Positions 1 through 7,623 of a stretch of 38,659 nt of DNA are shown in pieces. The stretch is from an uncultured bacterium (lineage in GTDB: Bacteria > Verrucomicrobiota > Lentisphaeria > Oligosphaerales > Oligosphaeraceae): the NCBI GenBank assembly GCA_902776645.1, contig CACYQT010000028.1, positions 1-38,659 of the forward strand, given 5' to 3'. The stretch's first letter is position 1; each line of letters opens with the position of its first letter. Both the position numbers and the translations under genes were made by a program. The notes under the pieces are model-generated. The model made no database searches. It was not told where the DNA came from and saw only the letters and a list, made by a program, of their open reading frames with translations.

Positions 1-76
1 AAGGGCCCCGTTCGACTTGCATGCCTAATCCATGCCGCCAGCGTTCATTCTGAGCCAGGATCAAACTCTCCATCTC
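1..76 (-). rRNA. rrs: 16S ribosomal RNA, 5' end (partial)
   Basis: Read on the minus strand, this is the conserved start of bacterial 16S rRNA, including AGAGTTTGATCCTGGCTCAG and then the GAACGCTGGCGGC and GCATGCAAGTCGAAC blocks. The mature 5' end is placed near 76 by aligning to the E. coli 16S start, so it is approximate. The gene runs off the left edge, and only about 76 bases are present. The wording of the GGATTAGGCATGC block fits PVC bacteria (Lentisphaerota or Verrucomicrobiota), but this is too little sequence for a firm placement. Confidence 0.95.
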
Positions 77-500
77 TGAAAAGTCCAATGCGGCGGCGCG
101 TCCGCGCCGCCTCCTGTCGATTCAATAAAAATAATTAAAAGGATTTTTCTCGGGGAGGAGCCCCCGCGATCACTCGCGGGGGAACCATTCCATCTTAAAA
201 AAAATCATGTTCGCTCATATTGCGCTGCTCGGTTTCCAAAGAGCCGGCGGACTGGCCGCCGATTTTCGTCACGCCAATTACTTTACACCGCCTTTCCGCT
301 TTTGCAAGCGATCATGGCGATTTTTTTCACCGTTTTGTGGGAATCCCACGCATTCCGGCGAAAATGGTCACGTTCAGAATTGCTCGATTTTCTTTCTTTT
401 TATGAAAAGAAATCCATGAACCCTTCTGAACGGCGTCTTGCAGATGCTTTCACACCTGAAGAGGCGCGACAGATGATTAAGATACCACGGATTTCGGCCA
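77..500 (-). other. rRNA operon leader with two strong hairpins
   Basis: About 420 bases upstream of 16S hold no convincing gene; short open frames here show no family features. Two perfect GC-rich stem-loops are present: arms 92-100 and 103-111 just outside the mature 16S end, and arms CCCCCGCG (161-168) and CGCGGGGG (175-182) with a 6-base loop. Both are placed where rRNA leaders carry processing or antitermination structures. That role is inferred. Confidence 0.55.
280..307 (-). promoter_or_regulatory. Candidate rRNA promoter, proximal (P2)
   Basis: On the minus strand, TTGCAA (302-307) is followed after 16 bp by TAAAGT (280-285). It lies upstream of the leader hairpins, and its spacing is identical to the distal copy at 479-506. 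The call comes from motif reading only. Confidence 0.4.
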
Positions 501-506
501 TTGCAA
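479..506 (-). promoter_or_regulatory. Candidate rRNA promoter, distal (P1)
   Basis: On the minus strand, TTGCAA (501-506), a 16-bp spacer and TATCTT (479-484). It lies just past the pyrC terminator, so it would start the rRNA operon. With the 280-307 copy it would form the tandem P1-P2 arrangement common for rRNA operons. Confidence 0.4.
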
Positions 507-558
507 GTCATCATATTGATTTTTTTTGACTTTTGGCGATTTTTTCCTGTTTTCCCCC

Positions 559-576
559 AAAAAAGCCTTCCGGCCT
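559..576 (-). terminator. Rho-independent terminator after pyrC
   Basis: On the minus strand, a short stem AGGCC/GGCTT closes a GGAA tetraloop and is followed by a run of T. It sits about 40 bases beyond the pyrC stop codon and separates that operon from the rRNA promoters. The stem is short, so it may be only a moderate terminator. Confidence 0.55.
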
Positions 577-611
577 CCCCTCCGCAATCAAGTACACTTC
601 CATATATTCCT

Positions 612-1877
612 TTAATATATGCCGACGACTTGACCTTTACATCTCATTCCATCATATGGGCAGTTTCTGGATTTTGACTTGAATGATCGGCTATCAATCG
701 CATGAACGGTCTCCAAATCCAAAACCGTCACGCCGCCAGTGCTGCCAACCGCCAAATTCCCAAGCGATTGACCGATTTTTGAACAAAACGAATCAAGCAG
801 TCTGGCAGGTCCAGTCGTGAACAGAGCGACCAATCGATTTAAATCCAATAATCCTGCATGATAAAGATGCGTCAGGCATAAGGGAACCGCCGATTCGAGT
901 CCGACGATGCCAAAAGGCGCTTTCTCCCATCCTTGCGACTTCTCCTCCTCCGTATGCGGCGCATGGTCAGTGGCGATCATGTCGATTGTTCCGTCCTTCA
1001 ATGCCTCTATCAATGCCTGACGGTCGCATTCCTCCCGCAATGGCGGGGCCATTTTCGCGTTCGTTCCGAATTTCAGACATGCCTCATCCGTCAGGAAAAG
1101 ATGGTGGGGCGTCGCTTCCGCCGTCACCTTCACGCCATCATGCTTCGCCCGACGGATCATTTCTATTGAACCAGCACTGCTCAAATGCTGCAGATGGATA
1201 TGGCAACCAGTTTCCTTTGCCAGAATCAAATCACGTGCCACAATCACCTCTTCAGCCGAACGCGGCTGTCCGGGCAATCCGAGTTTCTTCGCGACCTCTC
1301 CATCATGAAGCACACCTGGCTTTGACAGCGAAACATCTTCGCAATGATCCACGACGGGCACCCCTGCTTCGGCGGCCGCCTGCATGATGGAACGCATCAG
1401 GCCATGGCGTTGCGGCGTGCTTCCGTCGTCGCTCACGACAGGGCATCCTGCCTGGACGAGTTCCCTTATATTGGTCGCGATCTCCCCTTGTCGTCCCATT
1501 GTGATCGCACCGGCCGGCAATACGCGCACGTTCGCCTTTTTTGCGACAAGCTCCATGAATTCCATGACACGTTCCGCCGTATCCATCGCCGGAACGGTAT
1601 TCGGCATCGCCACCACCGTGGTGAAGCCGCCGGCGGCGGCCGCCGCCGTTCCCGTGGCGATATCCTCCTTATGCGTCTGCCCCGGCTCCCGCAGATGCAC
1701 ATGGACGTCTATGAACCCTGGCGCGATCACTTTTCCGGACATATCCTCACGTTTCGCATCGGGGATCGTCTCCGGGGGGACGATCCGTCCGTTGCAGATA
1801 CCGATATCCCGAATCTCATCCACGCCTACGGAAGGATCAACCACCCTGCCGCCGGTCAAAATCACCATTTGCTCCAT
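612..1877 (-). CDS. pyrC: Dihydroorotase, class I type
   Basis: Cytosolic amidohydrolase of de novo pyrimidine synthesis that interconverts N-carbamoyl-aspartate and dihydroorotate. The 421-residue protein has the metal-binding HVHLREPG motif near residue 60, the PNT substrate motif, the SDDGS stretch (an Asp acts as metal ligand in class I enzymes), later metal histidines in DHCED and HLQHLSS, and the catalytic-Asp motif TDHAPH. The start is set at the ATG of MEQMVIL because TAGGAG lies 8 bases upstream. A longer frame reaching 1979 is Arg-rich and overlaps the upstream gene. It begins 10 bases after the helicase stop, so the two are probably cotranscribed. Length and motifs are normal for the family. 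Confidence 0.93.
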   Translation of the reverse strand: MEQMVILTGGRVVDPSVGVDEIRDIGICNGRIVPPETIPDAKREDMSGKVIAPGFIDVHVHLREPGQTHKEDIATGTAAAAAGGFTTVVAMPNTVPAMDTAERVMEFMELVAKKANVRVLPAGAITMGRQGEIATNIRELVQAGCPVVSDDGSTPQRHGLMRSIMQAAAEAGVPVVDHCEDVSLSKPGVLHDGEVAKKLGLPGQPRSAEEVIVARDLILAKETGCHIHLQHLSSAGSIEMIRRAKHDGVKVTAEATPHHLFLTDEACLKFGTNAKMAPPLREECDRQALIEALKDGTIDMIATDHAPHTEEEKSQGWEKAPFGIVGLESAVPLCLTHLYHAGLLDLNRLVALFTTGPARLLDSFCSKIGQSLGNLAVGSTGGVTVLDLETVHAIDSRSFKSKSRNCPYDGMRCKGQVVGIY

Positions 1878-1887
1878 GTTCAATCTC

Positions 1888-3888
1888 CTATCCGAGCATC
1901 TCACGCATTTTTGCGAACATATCTTGCACAACCTCCGCCGACGCGGGCCTGATGACTTTCGCCGGCGTCGTGAACTCAATCAAATCTTCCGGTATCTCGT
2001 CAAGGAACTTCGACGGACGTTTGGCGACGACCTGCGCCGCCACCCTGCGCCGTTCCGCATACGATAGCAGAAGTCGTTCCCTTGCACGCGTTAGCGCCAC
2101 ATAGCACAACCTTCGTTCCTCCTCCAGATTCCCTTCGTCCAACGCCGTCTGATGCGGGAAAAGCCCCTGTTCCAAACCAACGACAAACACCGTCTGGAAT
2201 TCGAGTCCTTTTGACGCATGGACCGTCATCAGCGTCACGGCCTCGCCTGTTTCCTTTTTATTGTCTTGTCGCCGATCATTTGCATCCTGCAAGTCGAATT
2301 GCTCCAGAAAATCACCGAGCGTCGCATTCCGCCCATGGGATTCATCGAATTCCGCAAGCGTGGAAAGGAACTCCATGACATTGTCGCGTCGCTTCATGGC
2401 ATCCGTCCGCGGCTTGTACATCCGCACAAGGCCGTCCAGATATCCGACGCCTTCCAGCAGGGCTTTTGTCTTGTCGCACAAATCCCCCGGCGTCTGGAAC
2501 GCGTCATACGCCTTTTTCATCTGGGCATGGAACACATTCAGATCCGCCGCCGTCTCCGACGGAATTTTTTCCAGAAAATCCGTTCTCGCGATGAGTTCCA
2601 TCAACGGGACATGGATCAGCGTCTGCATTCCACGCATGGCGTCCATCGAGGCGTCGCCGACGCCTCGCGGGGGGACATTCACGATTTGCTTGAAGGCGAG
2701 GTCATCCCGCGGATTGGCAACCACGCGAAGGAAACTCACGGCGTCCAACACCTCCTTCCGTTGGAAAAACGAATTCGCGCCGACAAGAACATACGGGACA
2801 CGGCGTGTCCGAAACACTTCTTCCAGAATACGGGATTGATGCCCTGCGCGGAACAGCACGGCGAAATTGCCCCATTTGTTGTCGCGGACGTTGTCCAGCA
2901 TGTAGTCCGCCGCAAACATGGCCTCCGCACGTTCATCTTCACAACGGACGGCGTATATTTTCTCCCCTTCCCCCTGCTCAGACCACAGCGTCTTCGATTT
3001 ACGGTTCTCATTCTTCGCGATCAAGGCGTTCGCCGCTTTCAAAATCGTATTGGTCGAACGGTAGTTCTGCTCCAAACGAATGGTCTTGGCGCCAGGAAAG
3101 AAACGCTCGAATTCAAGAATGTTTCCAAGATTCGCCCCGCGCCAGCCGTAAATCGACTGATCGTCGTCACCGACGACGCAGATGTTCGCGGCCTTGCCGG
3201 CCAGTAAGGCCATCAGACGAAGCTGGACATAATTCGTATCCTGATATTCATCGACCATCAGATAGCGATAAGTATCTTGATAAGAGGCCAATATATCGGG
3301 GCACTCCTCCCAAAGGCGCACAACCAGGCAGAGCAGATCGTCAAAGTCAACCAAATCCATCTGCTTCAGCCGCACTTGGTAACGACGGTATACACGGGCC
3401 ACGTCGGCGGCTCGTGGCCAATCCTTCCCCTCCATGGCATCCGGCCCTTCCAGATTCGCCTTGGCAAGGCTGATGCGCGACAACCACAGATATGGGTCGC
3501 AGTTCTCGCCGGTCAGCTTCAATTCCGTGGCGATTTCCCTGATGAGCCCTTTCTGGTATCCTTCCGTCGCGATGGAAAAACGCTTTCCGTAGCCTAGGCG
3601 ATGGATATACCGTTTCAGCACATTCAGGCAGAAGGCATGGAACGTGGAAACCGTCACCTCCTCCGCTTGCCGGCTTGTCAGCAACTCCCCTACGCGCTCC
3701 TTCATTTCTTTCGCCGCCTTGTTCGTGAACGTGACAGCGAGAATGTGGCGTGGTTCGATGCCATGTCGTATCATATTCGCGATACGATGGATAATGACAC
3801 GTGTCTTGCCGGATCCCGCGCCGGCCAGAAGCAATACGGGGCCGTCCAGCGTGTCAACGGCCATTTGCTGCTGCTTGTTCAAAGCCAT
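1888..3888 (-). CDS. rep: Rep/UvrD-family ATP-dependent DNA helicase
   Basis: Superfamily 1A 3'-5' DNA helicase, 666 residues. Visible motifs in order: Walker A AGAGSGKTRV near residue 22, motif Ia FTNKAAKEMKERV, Walker B VDEYQDTN, motif III VGDDDQSIYGWRGA, LEQNYRS, TVHASKGLEF and the motif VI region YVALTRARERL. The length and the sequence around the motifs resemble E. coli Rep (about 673 residues) more than the longer PcrA/UvrD, although these paralogues are hard to separate without a tree. The ATG at 3888 was chosen because AGGGGG lies 7 bases upstream. An in-frame ATG at 3933 has no such site. It stands between a DUF374 acyltransferase and pyrC on the same strand. The likely role is clearing proteins or restarting replication forks. 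Confidence 0.85.
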   Translation of the reverse strand: MALNKQQQMAVDTLDGPVLLLAGAGSGKTRVIIHRIANMIRHGIEPRHILAVTFTNKAAKEMKERVGELLTSRQAEEVTVSTFHAFCLNVLKRYIHRLGYGKRFSIATEGYQKGLIREIATELKLTGENCDPYLWLSRISLAKANLEGPDAMEGKDWPRAADVARVYRRYQVRLKQMDLVDFDDLLCLVVRLWEECPDILASYQDTYRYLMVDEYQDTNYVQLRLMALLAGKAANICVVGDDDQSIYGWRGANLGNILEFERFFPGAKTIRLEQNYRSTNTILKAANALIAKNENRKSKTLWSEQGEGEKIYAVRCEDERAEAMFAADYMLDNVRDNKWGNFAVLFRAGHQSRILEEVFRTRRVPYVLVGANSFFQRKEVLDAVSFLRVVANPRDDLAFKQIVNVPPRGVGDASMDAMRGMQTLIHVPLMELIARTDFLEKIPSETAADLNVFHAQMKKAYDAFQTPGDLCDKTKALLEGVGYLDGLVRMYKPRTDAMKRRDNVMEFLSTLAEFDESHGRNATLGDFLEQFDLQDANDRRQDNKKETGEAVTLMTVHASKGLEFQTVFVVGLEQGLFPHQTALDEGNLEEERRLCYVALTRARERLLLSYAERRRVAAQVVAKRPSKFLDEIPEDLIEFTTPAKVIRPASAEVVQDMFAKMREMLG

Positions 3889-3946
3889 GATGATTCCCCC
3901 TTGTCCTTTTGATAACGACTTCTCATGATTCATGCCATAATCTGGC

Positions 3947-4609
3947 TCAATCTTCCGTGATGTCCATCAACTCCCTTCGGAGATGCTCCAACGCCTCGTC
4001 CATGTCCGCGTCTTCCGGCACGGCAAACGGCTTTCCGAAAACAAACCGGACTTTTGAAAAAGGCCATGGGATTTGCATCCGGTCCCAGCTCTTCAAATTC
4101 CAGCGATGCGTGGCGTTCAGGGAAACCGCCATGATCGGCACGCCGCTCTTTTGAGCGAGCCCGATGATTCCATGATGCGGCTGGTACATGGGGCCACGCG
4201 GTCCGTCAACGGTCAGGACAACCGTTTGGTTCTCTTGCCGCAGGACATTCAGCAGCTCCAGAAACGCCCTGACGCCGCCACGGCTGGAGGAGCCGCGCAC
4301 AACCCCCACGTCAAAAAAACGGATGAACGTCGAAACGTATTCTCCATCCCGTGACGCGCTGATCAGCACGGAGCTGGTCCGCCGCAACGGCGCCGGCGAG
4401 AGCGGCGCAGCGAACAGCAATCGGTTATGCCAAATGGCGGCTATGCGCCCCGCTGTGCGTTTAGGATCCAGAAAACCATGCGGATCAACCACCTCCACTC
4501 GCAGCGTCCATGCCCACAGACGGACCAGGCAAGCCGCCAGAAATGCAATCCATTTCGGCATATGCCGTTTGTTTTTTAATGTGAAGAACCGTCGTCTGCC
4601 TGAAGACAT
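3947..4609 (-). CDS. DUF374-family lysophospholipid acyltransferase-like protein
   Basis: A 220-residue protein with the DUF374 pattern: a hydrophobic N-terminal segment (about residues 18-35) followed by WHNRLLF, a long middle with SRDGEY and GSSSRGG, then TVDGPRGPMY and GVPIMAVS. In this family the enzyme is thought to transfer an acyl chain to a lipid, often in lipid A or outer-membrane lipid synthesis, at the inner face of the cytoplasmic membrane. The acceptor cannot be read from sequence. It is first in the minus-strand run that continues into rep (58-base gap) and pyrC, and its start faces that of the sugar kinase fusion across a 109-base AT-rich divergent region. Confidence 0.75.
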   Translation of the reverse strand: MSSGRRRFFTLKNKRHMPKWIAFLAACLVRLWAWTLRVEVVDPHGFLDPKRTAGRIAAIWHNRLLFAAPLSPAPLRRTSSVLISASRDGEYVSTFIRFFDVGVVRGSSSRGGVRAFLELLNVLRQENQTVVLTVDGPRGPMYQPHHGIIGLAQKSGVPIMAVSLNATHRWNLKSWDRMQIPWPFSKVRFVFGKPFAVPEDADMDEALEHLRRELMDITED

Positions 4610-4638
4610 TGTTTTTTTACCGTTTTTTTTCGTCTCTT

Positions 4639-4666
4639 TTGAAGAAAGTTTTAAATTACATATTAA
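4639..4666 (+). promoter_or_regulatory. Candidate promoter for the kinase-pyrophosphorylase gene
   Basis: TTGAAG (4639-4644), a 16-bp AT-rich spacer and TATTAA (4661-4666), about 50 bases upstream of the start at 4719. The region is shared with the divergent acyltransferase gene. Confidence 0.4.
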
Positions 4667-4718
4667 AATATCCTAGCTTCCCGTTTAAACAAGCAAACAC
4701 AACAAACCGCATTCAACC

Positions 4719-6671
4719 ATGAGCAATTCGAGCTTCGACATCTTTGTCCCCGGGCGTGTCTGCCTCTTCGGCGAACATTCGGACTGGGCAGGCGCCTTCC
4801 GGCGATTCAATCCCCGCATTCTGCCAGGCCAGGTCATCATCACCGGCACCAATCAAGGCATATTCGCCAAAGTCAGACCTTTGCCAGATGTCTTCAAGCT
4901 GAAATCTACACTGCCGGACGGCACCGTCCAGGAGCAGACCATTCCCATGCGGCAGGCGGATCTTCTGGCAGTCGCACAGGAAGGCGGCTTCTTTAGCTAT
5001 GCGGCCGGAGTCGCCTACCATCTGGCTTCGTTCCACAAGACAGGCGGTCTCGAAATCGACAACTACAAGACAACCATGCCGGTCAAGAAGGGGCTCAGTT
5101 CCTCAGCGGCCTTCTGCGTGCTAGTCGCCCGCGCCTTCAATCTGGCCTATGACTTGAAATTGAACATCCGTGGCGAGATGGAAGCCGCCTATCAGGGGGA
5201 GATTCTCACGCCGTCGCGTTGCGGACGAATGGACCAAGGCTGCGCCTACGGGCAAGGTGCCGTCATGATGACATTCGACGGCGACCAAATGGACGCCGCG
5301 CCATTGAACGTCGCCAAGCCATTGCACTTTCTCATCGCGGACCTGAAAGGGCAGAAAGACACTGTCCGCATTCTGGCGGATCTTACGAAGGCCTATCCTG
5401 AACCAACCAATGATCAAGACCGCAACGTGCATGAATATCTTGGCGAAATCAACCAGAAAATCGTCAAGAAAGCTGTGCAGCTGTTGAAAGCGGGCGATGC
5501 GGCGGAGCTTGGGAAACTCATGACGGAGGCCCAGTCGGAATTCGACAACCATCTGCAGCCCGCCTGTCCCACGGAATTGACGGCCCCAAAACTCCATGCC
5601 ATTCTCAATGATCCGAAAGTCAAGGAGCTCACCTACGGGGGGAAGGGAATCGGCTCACAAGGAGACGGCTGCGTCCAATTTGTCGCAAAATCATTGGAAG
5701 CACGTGACAAACTTGCGCAATATCTGACCGACCACGTAAAGCTAGATTGCTTCCCGTTGGACATTCTGCCTTCCAAGACCGTCCGCAAGGCCATCATTCC
5801 AGCCGCCGGCCTGGGCACACGCATGTTCCCCGCCACAAAAGCCGTCAAGAAAGAGCTCTTCCCCGTTGTCACGCCGGATGGCCGTTGCAAGCCGATTTTG
5901 CAGACCATTGTCGAAGAGGCCGTCGACGCAGGTGTCGAGGAAGTCGCCATCATCGTCCGCCCAAGCGATGAAAAAGCCATCGCGGACTTTTTCTCTCCTG
6001 TCGATCCTGCTTATTACGAAAGGCTTCCTGAATGGGCCAAGCAGGAATGCCGTCATCTTGAAGAACTCGGCAGGAAAATCACGTTCATCCGCCAGACGGA
6101 GCAACTTGGCTTCGGACATGCCGTCTATTGCGCGCGTAAATGGACACAGGACGAGCCCGCCCTGCTCCTACTAGGCGACCATTTGTACAGTTCCAACAGT
6201 GAAAAATCGTGCGCCGCGCAGCTTATCGAGGCTTTCAACCAATGCGGCGGCCACGCCATCGTCTCCCTCTACCCTGCTCCCGGCAACATGGTCCACCACT
6301 ACGGAACCGCCACAGGCAACTGGGCGAATCCAGAACATACCATCATCAAACTGACGGAATTCGCGGAAAAACCCACGCTTGAATACGCCCGCGAACATCT
6401 CGCGCTCGACAACTTCCCGCAGGACCAGTTCCTCTGCGTCTATGGCCAATATGTCCTTACGCCTGAATTATTTGAAATACTTGGTCGTCAAATCGCAAAC
6501 AACATCCGCCAGAAAGGCGAATTCCAATTGACGACGGCGTTGGACGAACTGCGTGCCACCAGCGGGATGTTCGGCTATCTTGTCGATGGCGAACACCTTG
6601 ACACAGGCCAGCCGACGGAGTATCTTAATTCCATGGAAATCTATAGCGCAAAACAAATTCCACACAAGTGA
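4719..6671 (+). CDS. Bifunctional GHMP sugar kinase / GalU-like sugar-1-phosphate nucleotidylyltransferase
   Basis: A 650-residue two-domain protein in one frame. Residues 1-350 form a GHMP kinase: N-terminal substrate motif GRVCLFGEHSDW, ATP motif GLSSSAA (125-131) and C-terminal motif GGKGIGSQGDG (about 307-317). Residues 355-640 form a nucleotidylyltransferase with the signature PAAGLGTRMFPATK (361-374), as in GalU-type UTP-glucose-1-phosphate uridylyltransferases. The obvious reading is that a free sugar is phosphorylated at C1 and the product is then converted to a UDP- (or other NDP-) sugar by the second domain, as in salvage pathways. The sugar is unknown; galactose, glucuronate or arabinose-like sugars are possible. 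No good Shine-Dalgarno site precedes the ATG. A DxD glycosyltransferase starts one base after the stop, suggesting that the nucleotide sugar is used there. Confidence 0.85.
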   Translation: MSNSSFDIFVPGRVCLFGEHSDWAGAFRRFNPRILPGQVIITGTNQGIFAKVRPLPDVFKLKSTLPDGTVQEQTIPMRQADLLAVAQEGGFFSYAAGVAYHLASFHKTGGLEIDNYKTTMPVKKGLSSSAAFCVLVARAFNLAYDLKLNIRGEMEAAYQGEILTPSRCGRMDQGCAYGQGAVMMTFDGDQMDAAPLNVAKPLHFLIADLKGQKDTVRILADLTKAYPEPTNDQDRNVHEYLGEINQKIVKKAVQLLKAGDAAELGKLMTEAQSEFDNHLQPACPTELTAPKLHAILNDPKVKELTYGGKGIGSQGDGCVQFVAKSLEARDKLAQYLTDHVKLDCFPLDILPSKTVRKAIIPAAGLGTRMFPATKAVKKELFPVVTPDGRCKPILQTIVEEAVDAGVEEVAIIVRPSDEKAIADFFSPVDPAYYERLPEWAKQECRHLEELGRKITFIRQTEQLGFGHAVYCARKWTQDEPALLLLGDHLYSSNSEKSCAAQLIEAFNQCGGHAIVSLYPAPGNMVHHYGTATGNWANPEHTIIKLTEFAEKPTLEYAREHLALDNFPQDQFLCVYGQYVLTPELFEILGRQIANNIRQKGEFQLTTALDELRATSGMFGYLVDGEHLDTGQPTEYLNSMEIYSAKQIPHK

Positions 6672-6672
6672 A

Positions 6673-7623
6673 ATGACTGATACATCCCCCCTGAACAACA
6701 CAATTGTCAGTGCCTGTGACAATGGATACGCCATTGGAGTATGGCTTCTTATCGCATCCATCCGTAAAAGCGGCATGCGGCATCCCATTCTCATCGGCGC
6801 ATATAACTGGACGGATGAATGGAAAAGCGACATTCTGAAGTTCCCTGACGTGACGATTGCGGATCTCCCCGTCACTGACAAGCGTTCTGTAACCTGCAGC
6901 AAGCCGGAAATCATGCTTCAGGCCCAGACAGATGTTGTGACGTGGATTGATTGCGACGGCATTGTTTCCGGAGACATGACAGACGCGCTGCAATGTCCGG
7001 ATGGTATGATCAACATCCGCCCTAAAACAGTTTCAGAAATACAGGAACTGTACAGGAAATCAAGACTTCCGAGTGAAAATCCAGACATGATTTCGTCAAA
7101 AGTCCTGAACATATGGCAAAAGGACGTTGGGGGGCTGGAATCTCCAAGATACAACCATGGTTTCGGAGCATGCCTGATCGGCCTGTCCCTCCCCCGCAAC
7201 CGTGGCTTTCTGGAAAAATGGCGTGAACAAATGCTAAAAGTTCTACCTGAAGATGTTTCACTTGTGCATGACGGAAGCGTCGCCTATTTCCAAACGGATG
7301 AATCCGTCCTCAACTCGCTCATGCTTTTCCAGCCGGACGCGCCTGAATTGAAACCGCACTATACGGCGGACCTGTTGGACAGACCACATTATATCCATTT
7401 TGGATACAATCCAAAGCCATGGATCATGTGGAACAGTTATTCATTGAAACATTTCGACAAAGTGGCGGATATTGCCGAATGGGCTGTAAAACAGGGCTAT
7501 GCTCCACATTGTCCCCTGCCCTACACGTTCAAACGCTCCAACAAAAGGCTTTGCTCCCTTCTGGCCCCGTTCAGCAAACCAATCGCAAAATTCCGCAAAT
7601 ACAAACGCAAGTGGTTCAAATAA
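6673..7623 (+). CDS. Glycosyltransferase-like protein with DxD motif
   Basis: A 316-residue protein that reads like a nucleotide-diphospho-sugar transferase (GT-A fold, GT8-like). It has an N-terminal SACDNGYAIGVWLLIASIR strand-helix, then WIDCDG with a DxD metal/nucleotide-sugar site at residues 93-95, and later NHGFGACLIG and an HFGYNPKPW segment resembling the C-terminal substrate region. The C-terminus is very basic (KFRKYKRKWFK), which could bind membrane lipid or an anionic acceptor. The ATG lies one base after the stop of the kinase-pyrophosphorylase, so translation is probably coupled. A start further upstream would overlap that gene by more than 100 bases. Donor and acceptor are not readable from sequence. 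It converges on the next gene with an 8-base overlap at the 3' ends. Confidence 0.7.
   Translation: MTDTSPLNNTIVSACDNGYAIGVWLLIASIRKSGMRHPILIGAYNWTDEWKSDILKFPDVTIADLPVTDKRSVTCSKPEIMLQAQTDVVTWIDCDGIVSGDMTDALQCPDGMINIRPKTVSEIQELYRKSRLPSENPDMISSKVLNIWQKDVGGLESPRYNHGFGACLIGLSLPRNRGFLEKWREQMLKVLPEDVSLVHDGSVAYFQTDESVLNSLMLFQPDAPELKPHYTADLLDRPHYIHFGYNPKPWIMWNSYSLKHFDKVADIAEWAVKQGYAPHCPLPYTFKRSNKRLCSLLAPFSKPIAKFRKYKRKWFK

Noticed and set aside
207..529. Three short plus-strand frames upstream of the 16S gene
   Set aside because: They overlap each other and the candidate rRNA promoters, have no Shine-Dalgarno or family features, and lie in leader DNA.
1878..1979. N-terminal extension of dihydroorotase
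   Set aside because: Arg-rich sequence antiparallel in style to the family; it overlaps the helicase gene, and a good ribosome-binding site marks the later ATG.
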